From: Armigeres subalbatus
Lineage: Eukaryota > Arthropoda > Insecta > Diptera > Culicidae
NCBI RefSeq assembly: GCF_024139115.2
Contig: NC_085140.1
Coordinates: 158,436,452-158,500,451 of the forward strand
Reading direction: 5' to 3'
DNA: 64,000 bases
Shown: in pieces, positions 55,411 to 64,000 of the stretch
Numbering within the stretch: the stretch's first letter is position 1
How the letters are laid out: every line of letters starts with the position of its first letter
Made by a program: the position numbers and the translations under genes
Notes under the pieces: generated by a model
Told to the model about the DNA's origin: nothing
The model's input: the letters and a program-made list of their open reading frames with translations, nothing else
Databases searched by the model: none

Positions 55411-55625
55411 ATCGTAATTACTTAAGCACCCTAAAATCCTTTCCTTTCCTACTGTATTATTGTATTCCCTAACCTCGACTAAACCGCGAGTCTTTCGGTT
55501 CCCCAAAACTAACACTATGTATTGTATAAGAATCACGAAATGAATTGTTAAACTTGATTTCGGCTCCGTAACGCTTCACGGCAAATGAGCTTTCCAAATA
55601 AACGAAAGATTAAAAAAAACTTTAT

Positions 55626-56297
55626 CAACTATCGGAATAGTAACACTAGTATTCCGACAAGTGGAAGATGATTTGTGGTTCCTCTATACGCTACTCGGTT
55701 GAAGATGGGCAGCTATAGATCGAGCAGAATGGAGACAACTTTTGTGTCCTAACTACGAAGGTTTAACCTTATAACGAATAATAAAAATAAATAATTACGA
55801 AGCTCACGTGATTTTGTGGTTGATTTACTCCTTTTAACATTTAAATTTCCTATCAGACAAATCCAGTTATGCTGATTAACTCCATCCCGGTATAGCATTC
55901 ATTGATGCAGCATTCAACTTACGGCTTACACTATCAATTCAATTGATTTATAGCAGACGGCACAATACAATGTATCACACCAACTCTATTAAAAATACAG
56001 GAAAATGCAGAACCTGAACCTGTGGTTCAACGGCGGCACAATCATGTGAAGCAACGCGTCGCTTGGAAACAATGTAAGCCATCACTTTTCAATTATTTCA
56101 ATTTTACAAAAATCTCCCCCAGTCGTACAGTGTAGCCACCTACCTGGAAATCGAGTGCTATCATCCTCTTTTTCGCTGTCCGGAAACAGCAAATCTGACC
56201 TTTGGGACACCACAGCAAGCAAACAGCTCTGTAACGATCCCCACTCACTCACTATCAATCATCGACTCTTTTTTATGTCCGTAAAATGTTTTCCCAG
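55626..56297. other. Largely unique non-coding DNA
   Basis: No element ends were seen. The block 56100-56290 has mixed composition directly upstream of the candidate exon. Confidence 0.4.
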
Positions 56298-56443
56298 GGA
56301 ATCCGTACATCATTTTAACCACCCCACTTGATTGCTACGAGGTGTGCCAATTGGGAGAAAAATGGATTTCGACTGCTCCATACAGAATCGACAAAATGAG
56401 ATTCCCTCCCACTATCAAACCCAACAAAATCGCAATATCAGTG
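56298..56443 (+). CDS. Candidate host exon with start codon at 56362 (speculative)
   Basis: An acceptor-like TGTTTTCCCAG ends at 56297, and GTGAGT after 56443 is a consensus donor. The ATG at 56362 is in good context (AAAAATGG). It opens 27 codons plus one base (MDFDCSIQNRQNEIPSHYQ and an Asn/Gln-rich rest), again a phase-1 donor like the exon at 8423. A second frame is open through the whole block from the acceptor, so the coding frame is uncertain. It may be an alternative first exon of the same gene, or it may be chance. Confidence 0.28.
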
Positions 56444-58865
56444 GTGAGTGCTGCTACAAACGAGTAAAACTTTTTTCTCACCACCACCACCGATAAATAT
56501 TATTTCATTTTCAACGCCTGTTTACAATAATAAAAATGCTGAAAGTTATTTTTCCTGCTTCCATCACCCCCGTCCTCCTCTCCTATTTTTCGAGTTATTG
56601 AATGGTTGTTGGCTGGGAATTCCACCCAGTGTGCCCACCCATCCAATTCATTTATCCGGACCCCGGGTTCGAGTTTTCGCGTAGAACGGCGGCGCGGTGT
56701 GTGCTCTGATGGGTTTCTGTTGTTAAACCATCATCAGCAGCAGCAGTTCAGCCAGTCAGCAGCGCTCGTCAAATTGATGATGCACAACACAGTCGAGCAA
56801 AGTGGAGTAAAAGTTACTTTTCCCTTTTACGTAGAACGATCAATTTATTCGCAAATGTCCGCTGAACGAGATTGCAAATTGCGGAAAAAATATTTCACTT
56901 GATGTTTCATAACTTTTAACGTCATGTTCAATGGGTCGTGTTTTATCGACGGTTGGTTATACGAATAGAGTAAATTGCGCTAACTTTTTTATACTCTTTC
57001 GACCAGAGGGTGAACATAATTTTGATCGGTTCTTGTAGTAGAATGAGTATTAGAACACTAGAACACTTATCCCAAGATGCTGAGCATTACTGATTTAATC
57101 CAAAACGAGAAAGATAGCCAACACAACTGACAGTCATTCATTTATTTGATTTATACAAACTTCTTATTTGTCAGTTTTAAATCGACCCATTTATCGAACA
57201 AAAATGTTAATTTCTTGAAACATTATTCCTTATACTGTTCTGACCTCAATATGCGACAACGAATTTTTTTCGTCGCATTGAAGGAAAACTGGCTTTTCTT
57301 CAATTAGCCAAGAAACCTGACAGGGAAACAGACCATGAATGAAAACGAATCAACAAATGCACAACACCATTTACGCCTGTCGCCGGCCGGTGCCGGTGTA
57401 ATAGATGAAGATTCATTAAAATTGTGAACATAAGAAACCGAGCCCACTCCTCTGCGTCGCTGCTCAAACCTGGGTTAAGAGGAAGGAAGCTGTACATCAA
57501 TTCAACCATCATCATACCTCATTTTCCACAACGAGTGTGCTCTTCTTGCATTCAGTAACTCTTGAGCCCCAGGTGTGAAGGGCGAAAACTTGATGCCATT
57601 TGCCATTTGGTTGCATCCTTTCCTTTCATTAACGTTATATTCTGCAGGTAATTTTTCGTTTCTCTAGCGACAAGCGACTGCATCTGCACGTAGGTAGCTG
57701 GTCGTACTTTATCTAAGAGCAGAGCACGCGCTTCGTCGTCTATTACCGAGGGTGCTTGATGCTATTGGACTCGGGAAGATTGACTATCCTGCTAACTATG
57801 CCTGAATGCACGCTAAATTGGAGAATGAACGAACGAACGAACGAGGAATGCATTGTTCCATCAGGTGCTTTTGACGACGATGACTACCCTAGTGCTGGTG
57901 CATAATATGGGCGAGCACGTGGCAACGGACAACGTCGCCAGTGGCCTTACCGGAGAAGCAACTGGGGTCTCATATTTGTGTACCGCTCCAAAAAGAGGGG
58001 TGCAAGGTGTGCGCTGTGATGATTCTGCTGCATTCATTGCAAAGGTTGTTCATAATTAAGCATTTATTTTCGCTGTGTAAAACGTGGCTGTGAATGTGAA
58101 TTGTTTGCGCTTGCTGACACACGTTCAGATTGTCTGGGGAGACGGCTTCTTTCTCTCTGGATATTAATCCACCTGTGTAAATGTTTAGTATTATTAGGAT
58201 AAATAACTTGCAGCCAGTGTTGCCGGAAATTCTCATCTATCGAAATCACACGAAATATAAATATTTGGTTTGAGATTCGGTTATAAAATTTGGAATTGGC
58301 AAGAGCAATGATATTCACTGGCTCGTATAAGCCATTTTTTACATGTCCAAAAGTGTATTTGGGAATCCTTATGTTTATCCAAAGCACCCGAAAAGTTTTA
58401 CTTCATCATTCATTCAAAATATCACTTTCAAATCATCCTGTGCTGCACTTGAGCTGTCACATACAACAACTCCTAGATTTATGATACGGATTGTCCCGAA
58501 AGAAACTTTTTCTCAACCTTGCCAGCTGTGTCGTCGGAAACCATCATTGCAGTTGTGAAAGGCTACTTAGACAGACGATATGCACCGTTTGTTTCCTTCA
58601 GATTGTCGTATCATTGTTCGGCTGACTCCTGCTTCTGTGCGCTGATAAACTGGCGTAGCTTGCAGCAGCATTTGCATTGCTTAATGTGATTTTAATGTAC
58701 AAACTACTCTTTCAACATTGGATTACTAGTCTATCCGTGCTGTTGCTCGGTCCGAGGGCGAGCGGTAGGGTCCACCGGTTAGTATTTCAGATCGTCATCT
58801 TCCTATCGAATCGATGATGTCGTTTTTCGTGCAGTGTAGCACCGGGGAGACTCTAGCGAATGACA
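56444..58865. other. Largely unique DNA, possible intronic regulatory sequence
   Basis: It contains a short CAG-rich tract near 56738-56765, a candidate zero-length splice site at 57647/57648 and a GAAC-type microsatellite at 57826-57844. No transposon ends or protein motifs were seen. Confidence 0.35.
57826..57844. repeat. GAAC tetranucleotide microsatellite
   Basis: Four to five copies of GAAC in a row. Confidence 0.85.
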
Positions 58866-58868
58866 TAA

Positions 58869-59034
58869 GGGGCTGTCCATATACCACGTGGACAGTTTAA
58901 GGGGGAGGGGGTGTATAGTAAATGTCTACGGTTCATACATTTTTTTTGAGAATTTATATGAGCAGTTGTCCACGCTGGAGAAGGGGGTATATTAAACTGA
59001 CCAAAACCTGTCCACTTGGTATATGGACAGCCCC
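58869..59034. mobile_element. 166-bp PIF/Harbinger-type MITE
   Basis: GGGGCTGTCCATATACCACG and the complement of GGGGCTGTCCATATACCAAG form the ends. TAA is duplicated on both sides (58866-58868 and 59035-59037), as expected for PIF/Harbinger. A GGGGGAGGGGG tract lies inside the left end. Confidence 0.8.
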
Positions 59035-59037
59035 TAA

Positions 59038-59587
59038 CGACATCTCTCGGAGGGTTGATGCTCCCGTCTGTGGCTCAATCGAGTACGGTGTGGTGGAAAG
59101 TCGTCCATCAGGGGCACTATAATGCGCTTAAGTGCCAATTTCTGACAATATAAATAAAGTGACATCGATAAAGTAGCAGATGGTGGGGCTCGGGCTCCCA
59201 GATAGAACCTATCACCTACGATGGCGTCCGTCATCCGCACAGGAACAGAATGTTGGACACGGGCGACGGACAATCGAGAAGGCAAAATGCATCAGCCTGT
59301 GTAGTCAGGGAAGCTCGGCCTGTGAAAGCATTGTACGACAATGTGAAGGCAATTTTCATTTTATCGATGTCGTTTTTTATTTTCCGGATCTTATCGTGAA
59401 ACGGAAGAGGAGAATGGATTTCAATTTAAGAGAATATAGGTTTATGTCATGAAAAATCTTTCAAAATTAATCCTAAAGTTGTCGCAGGTTTTATTTTCGA
59501 TATTGGAAAACAAACGAAATCATCCACTATTGGTATTTTAATATAATCTGAATATTCAGAAATTTAACTGATTTTTGTTGTATAAAG
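59038..59587. other. Non-coding stretch, nothing recognised
   Basis: Mixed to AT-rich DNA without recognised termini. Confidence 0.4.
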
Positions 59588-59600
59588 AAGTTTAATTCCG

Positions 59601-59663
59601 CGGAGACGAGCCAGCCTCGGGCTGAAAGTCTCCTTAATAAAGACAAAAAAAAAAAAAAAAAAA
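59601..59663 (+). mobile_element. 63-bp processed insertion: LINE 3' tail plus poly(A)
   Basis: AAGTTTAATTCCG at 59588-59600 and 59664-59676 is an exact 13-bp duplication. The insert is a short sequence (GAGCCAGCCTCGGGCTGAAA and a following AATAAA at 59636) with an A-run of about 21 (59645-59665). It looks like the very end of a LINE copied with its poly(A). Confidence 0.85.
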
Positions 59664-59676
59664 AAGTTTAATTCCG

Positions 59677-60263
59677 AAACCTATGCAGAAGATAATTCAA
59701 TTATTGACCTATATCCCATCAATTTCTCGCAATCGTAGCAGTTGTATAATTGACATTTGACTTTAAATTCATTTATTTTACTTATTATATTTTTCATTAC
59801 ATGGTAAGTGGCAAGCTATATGGGAAGCCATATAGATTATAATATTTTTGTAATTATTTTTATAATGATATTATTTAAATTGATTTTTCATCCCAGTTTT
59901 TAGGACGCAGTATTATTATTATTAGTTTTATTTTTGAGATTTTCAGCCTTTGGATGGTTCAACTCGGCTTAGGAGGCAGTTGATTTGATATCCCAACTTT
60001 TTTGTAGACTAATTTTCACAATAAAAAAAAATGATGACCTTACTTGGAACTAGCGGACGATAAGCTAAGGACCCTTAACTTTTCTTTGTGTTCACCAAAG
60101 TGTTGGAAGTGTTTTAATTTAAGCCAGACGATGGACCTCTGATGTTCTTGACCTAGGAGGGGTGTTGAGGATCACCTTTTTTGGAGCCACTGAAGTCTTA
60201 GGTGATGGGTTTTAGCACTCTTCCCAACAGGCATGCCGTATTCCATCACATATTTGCTTGTAG
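59677..60263. other. AT-rich non-coding DNA
   Basis: No element was recognised here. Confidence 0.4.
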
Positions 60264-60388
60264 ACAGCAAGCTTATTTTTCAGGGACAATGATGACCGAC
60301 AGTTGATCAGCAGGTACAGTAGTTTCAACCAAACGTTACATTTCGTCACTGTTTTGTCAACCTGTTGCCTGAAAATAAGCTTGCTGGC
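60264..60388. repeat. Small inverted repeat (CAGCAAGCTTATTTTTCAGG ends)
   Basis: The 20-base left arm and its complement at 60368-60387 differ by one base and enclose about 80 bases. It may be a tiny MITE. No target duplication is clear. Confidence 0.6.
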
Positions 60389-60848
60389 TAGGATGAAACC
60401 ATCAGCCCCATTGGCCCATGTTTCTTTTCACTGCTATTGAGGGTGATTTTACAATCCTCATGCGGAGTGGGAGAAGATAATGGACTGGGTCTTCACTGCA
60501 TCCAGTCCCCTTTGGTGTTTGGACACTGGCAGGGATTGAACAAAAAAAAAAATGAAAAACACCGTTTAATCACCATTGCATGAGCTGAGCATAAGCACAC
60601 GGTTGCTACTCCGTTATTGCCAGGTCAGCTCTAATTACACAGAGAACCAACAAATGATGTTTGGGACTAACATCATCTATACAATGTGTAAGAACTGGTG
60701 ACAGACAAATAAGCAATACCAGCGCCGGTCGTGTTCGAATGCAGGTCAGTTAAGAAATAGGTAAGGAATTGTTGACATGATACTCGCTTTGATAGAAGCC
60801 GACGAGTCATCTGCACTTCCACGAGAAATCACTGGGATGTTGGATATA

Positions 60849-61579
60849 CAGGGTGTTCAATAAGTTCGAATACACTTTCAAAAAATGTTTAAAAATGGGG
60901 ATTAAATTATTTCTTTTCCCGGTTGCATTTCATTGGAAGTATTGTTTATTAGGTACGTTTGTAACATTTCTTTTGGAATGACCTCTATTTTGTACTTCTT
61001 CACGAGCTTCAAACGTTTCTAAAACCCATCGCAAGCGGCACGCACGGTCTGCATGGGCATTTCGTTCCAGATTTTGAGAATTACGTCTTGAACTGGTCCA
61101 AGATACTGTCCTTGTATTCGTACAGCTTTAACATAATGAAGGACCAAACAAAAAAGTTAAGAGGGTTCAAATCCGGGAAGCTTGGAGGTCGCAATATTTT
61201 GTCCAAAAAGTCGATGAAATTGTCCCCATATTAGGCTAAAATCGCAATTTCCGTATATAAAGGGTTATCGTCCTATTGGAACACGTAGGGCTCATCTCCG
61301 TCTTAGCACCGGGCCACTGGGGGCATCAATCGTCCCATAAACCTCAGTTTTGTAGTACGCCGCAATGATTTTGACCTTCAAAAACTGCTATTTATGGTAC
61401 CCCAATCCATTTTCAACGCGCGTAGTAGGCAAACAACAAGTGACAGAATGTCAACACCACACACATGGGATAGCGTATATATAACGCTAACACTGACACC
61501 AATACTAATACAGAATATGTACATCGGGCTTACAAACACAATGATCAAACATTTGTATTCGAACTTATTGAACACCCTG
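60849..61579 (-). pseudogene. mariner/Tc1-type transposon with decayed transposase
   Basis: The ends CAGGGTGTTCAATAAGTTCG and the same on the other strand are inverted repeats with TA outside (60847-60848 and 61580-61581). Minus-strand translation gives YVFQ, a stop, DDNPLYTEIA, then PPSFPDLNPLNFFVWSFIM and KRLKLVKKYKIEVI. These are the second catalytic Asp region, the (S)PDLNP block and the C-terminal helix of IS630/Tc1/mariner transposases. The SPD serine is F here, and stops and frameshifts are present. The N-terminal DNA-binding half is missing. Confidence 0.78.
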
Positions 61580-61581
61580 TA

Positions 61582-61893
61582 TGGGGTAGGGAGTGTAGCA
61601 GGGTTCGTTTTGGTAAATGGTCTGCCGTGTGTAACGTGTAGTTTGATATAAAACAAAAACAATCGAACGAACACTAATTATTTTAATTATCGACCGCACT
61701 ACACAACTGGATGCGAACTAAATTTTCACTTTCTGATTAATTTACCCACCCGCACAAAGCAGAACAATATTTCGATGACCGGCCGATCGCTCTGCTTACT
61801 GGAGACACACGACTAGACAAGAAACAAATGTTCACTTTCTCCACACTGTTTAATCAGCATTGCAATCACTAAGTATAGTATTCACCTTTGAAC
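61582..61893. other. Non-coding stretch, nothing recognised
   Basis: No element ends or coding motif were seen. Confidence 0.4.
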
Positions 61894-61895
61894 TA

Positions 61896-62124
61896 CCGTC
61901 GGGCGGGGCTTCTTTTGACTCCGGGGGCTACTTTGGATTTTGGATTTTATAAAAAAAACTAAAAGAAAAAAAAATACCAAATTTGAAACAAAAAGGTGCC
62001 ATCCAACTATCAACAAGACACCCGAATGGTGATAATGGCAATTTGAGGCTAGTTAACGTTGTAATTTTTGTTTCAAAATGTCCAAACTAGCCCCCGATTT
62101 GTCAAAAGAAGCCCCGCACGACGG
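61896..62124. mobile_element. 229-bp TA-type MITE
   Basis: CCGTCGGGCGGGGCTTCTTT and the complement of CCGTCGTGCGGGGCTTCTTT form the ends, with TA at 61894-61895 and 62125-62126. Inner GGGGGCTA blocks also pair. Confidence 0.8.
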
Positions 62125-62378
62125 TACGTATTTAATATGTGCAAGATTTTGCGAAGAACGTTTGCAATATATGAAAGTGTCCGGCTTCTGTTTGATTCAA
62201 ATTTCTGACTTCGGAGGGATTGGATTTATATTTCGGATACAAAGATTCAAACATCGGACACCTGATTACACAGTACCGGGCAGAATAATTGAAAACAATT
62301 TTCACTGCACAGCTCAGACTGTCTTTTAATCATTTCGTTGCATTATTTTAACATGTCATATTAGACTGTCATACAGTC

Positions 62379-62429
62379 TTTTCCCGATTTTGGCAACACG
62401 ACCGGATTTTGTTGCCAAAAACGGGAAAA
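62379..62429. repeat. Hairpin TTTTCCCGATTTTGGCAACA, 20-bp arms
   Basis: The arms match at 19 of 20 positions across an 11-base loop. The sequence resembles termini of pogo/Tc1-type elements, so this may be a deleted MITE. Confidence 0.7.
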
Positions 62430-63404
62430 AAATTTCATACAAAATTTCATTTTTTTTTGTTTGCACGATTGAAGCTAAATACTTAGAATAAGTACTACAG
62501 AGTATGTGGAGTGTGTTTGAATGTTGCACGTGCATCATAATTGATATTTTTGCTATATTATTCAAAACTCGGAGATTGTAGTTCAATCAAAATTGAAACA
62601 AACTCAAGAATGGTAATTAAACGATAATGTAACTAATTAGCCAATTTCATAATACAAATTTAATAATAAATAATATTCGAAATTAACAATAGCGTCGGCC
62701 ACGTCCTTACAAAAATTTGTGGTGATAAAAAAAGACGTTTCTATTGTAGTCCATTGAAGTGCTGACTTCAATCTGACATCTCATATAAATTTTAGTCCAC
62801 CAAAAATGCTTGTTTTATCATAATTCACTATATAAATCAAATAGCGGACCAACGGATGACTAAATGTGCTACAAATTTTGAATTCTTATATAATGGATTT
62901 TGATGGAGGACAAATTTCTTGTGGTCGGTGTGATAAAAGTAAAGTTCTGTGCACAATTATCACTGACACTATGGAAAAAATGAACGCAAGGCATAAGACA
63001 TTCCATTGTTTTAGAAAATGGTAACGGAAATCTGCATTCTGCACATTGGTGAAGCGTATCCAATGTAGTGTGAGTATGGGTTAACTACACTCGACTCACT
63101 AAAACCAAATCCCTTTGCACTGGTCGGTCTTCTATCACTCAACCCAGGAATATTTTAGTCCGCAATGATTTTGCCATTTGCGGCATGCCACCTCTGACAC
63201 TCGACAGCAGTCAACCTACGGACAAACTGATGCTCGTTACAAATCATCGCACTCCAGTTCTCCATGCACTACTTTCATTATTATAAATTTGAAAAGATGG
63301 AAGAATCCTACATCAGACTGAATAGGGAAGCAATCACAAACAGAACACTCGAGTGCGGGCATTGAAATTGTGAGTGAGCATTGATCTATTACAGGCCTGG
63401 TAGC
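62430..63404. other. AT-rich non-coding DNA, nothing recognised
   Basis: No paired ends, tRNA-like block or motif were found. Confidence 0.4.
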
Positions 63405-63515
63405 GGGTCACTTTTTAGTGACATGGTCACTTTTTTCGGACAAGTCACTAAAAAGTCTCTTTTTTCGACCTAAAGTCACTAAAGTCACTTTTTCTCACAA
63501 AAAGTCACTTTTTTC
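63405..63515. repeat. Short repeat cluster of AAAGTCACTTTTT
   Basis: The word GTCACTTTTT or its complement AAAAAGTCAC/AAAGTGAC recurs about seven times in mixed orientation within 110 bases. Confidence 0.75.
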
Positions 63516-64000
63516 AACTATTTTGAATCTATTGACTAATTTTTTTTTAAATAGAGCTTTATGTATGCGTCGGAAGATGCTTCGTTCATGGCGGGAGTTA
63601 AATTACGGATCTTGGAAAAGTGATCGCTCTGAATCTTCGCCAGCCATTCAACTCGCTGCTCATTTCACATGTATGTAGCTTATTGAAGGTGTTTTACGTC
63701 ACAAATTATAAATTAGTATACAGTCATGCAAGCAGAAGACCTGCTGATTTCGATTTTCCTTAACTCAAACTTTATACAGTAGGGGAAGGTGGGGATTCTT
63801 GATTCCCCTGTTTTACCGAGAACTAAAGTAGTATTATTATAGCGCATGTTTATAATAGATCCTCTAGACAAATGATTCTTTTATTGACAACCTTATTTAC
63901 TCTATTATTAACTGTGTTTTGTTTCTCCTAAAGATGTACTTAGTGGCCACGCAAAATTTGAACAACTTCTCCTAATAATGACCAAATACTATCATTTTTG
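63516..64000. other. Non-coding end of window; possible start of another TA element near 63781
   Basis: TAGGGGAAGGTGGGGATTCT near 63780 resembles the G-rich termini of the TA elements at 3489 and 27658, and ATTCCCC follows in inverse orientation. The other end would lie beyond the window. Confidence 0.3.

Larger units (their letters stand above)
53215..55625 (+). mobile_element. I-clade LINE (MosquI-like), 5'-truncated, split by a Feilai SINE
   Basis: It begins inside the reverse transcriptase, continues through the thumb and an RNase H domain to a C-terminal region, and has a 3' untranslated region ending near GAAAGATTAAAAAAAAC. RNase H downstream of RT is a mark of the I clade. The 3' untranslated part is cut at 55132-55423 by the SINE. 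Confidence 0.8.

Noticed and set aside
1..64000. Endogenous viral elements (flavivirus- or rhabdovirus-like), common in Aedes
   Set aside because: None of the open frames showed a viral polymerase, nucleoprotein or glycoprotein motif that I recognise.

Overview
This window looks like Aedes-type mosquito DNA: an AT-rich, gene-poor stretch that probably lies inside, or spans the 5' part of, one long-intron host gene, filled with old transposable elements. The pointers to Aedes are two copies and one fragment of a tRNA-derived SINE that matches Feilai in layout (tRNA-like head, AAG-rich tail), many TA-flanked MITEs, and 5'-truncated non-LTR retrotransposons of the Jockey, R1, RTE, I and CR1/L2-like groups. 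No intact gene of ordinary size was found. No rRNA gene, CRISPR array or recognisable virus-derived sequence was seen.

The host signal is thin. The best case is a short coding exon at 8423-8500 (+) with strong splice signals, whose peptide contains LKKRLSHSFGRL. That resembles the N-terminal motif of CDK14/PFTAIRE-type kinases (Drosophila Eip63E). A second candidate exon (56298-56443) also ends in phase 1. A zero-length splice site at 35215/35216 looks like a recursive-splicing ratchet point. A CpG-rich island at 26.24-26.64 kb holds a 41-codon ORF and a good splice donor.

Layout: 1.2-3.2 kb is a Jockey-type remnant (-). 3.5-4.8 kb is a TA-flanked element with perfect 19-bp ends. 5.1-8.3 kb holds MITEs, a SINE and probable regulatory DNA ahead of the exon. 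10.3-13.8 kb is R1-type debris fused to an RTE 3' end. 13.8-15.5 kb is a TA element with a nested repeat whose second copy lies at 32.3-33.1 kb. 20.1-25.0 kb is a MITE followed by two foldback arrays of degenerate TCC/GGA repeats, with a SINE and a palindromic MITE inserted. 27.2-29.1 and 35.5-36.5 kb carry the same ~165-bp satellite in opposite orientations. 29.9-31.4 kb has an RTE tail and a Feilai copy, both with target-site duplications. 33.4-33.8 kb is a Ty3/gypsy integrase remnant. 38.1-43.5 kb is a four-level nest (SINE, LINE, MITE, MITE) plus a separate hAT-like MITE. 47.8-48.6 kb is a foldback element. 49.7-52.7 kb is LINE debris, a MITE and a hAT-like element carrying a 23-bp satellite. 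53.2-55.6 kb is an I-clade LINE with RNase H, interrupted by Feilai. 55.6-58.9 kb is mostly unique DNA. 58.9-64 kb holds further MITEs, a mariner-type pseudogene and a 63-bp processed insertion.

The coding remnants do not work together as a pathway. They are independent insertions, and several insertion events can be put in order from their target-site duplications. All family names rest on motif recognition by eye, with no database search.
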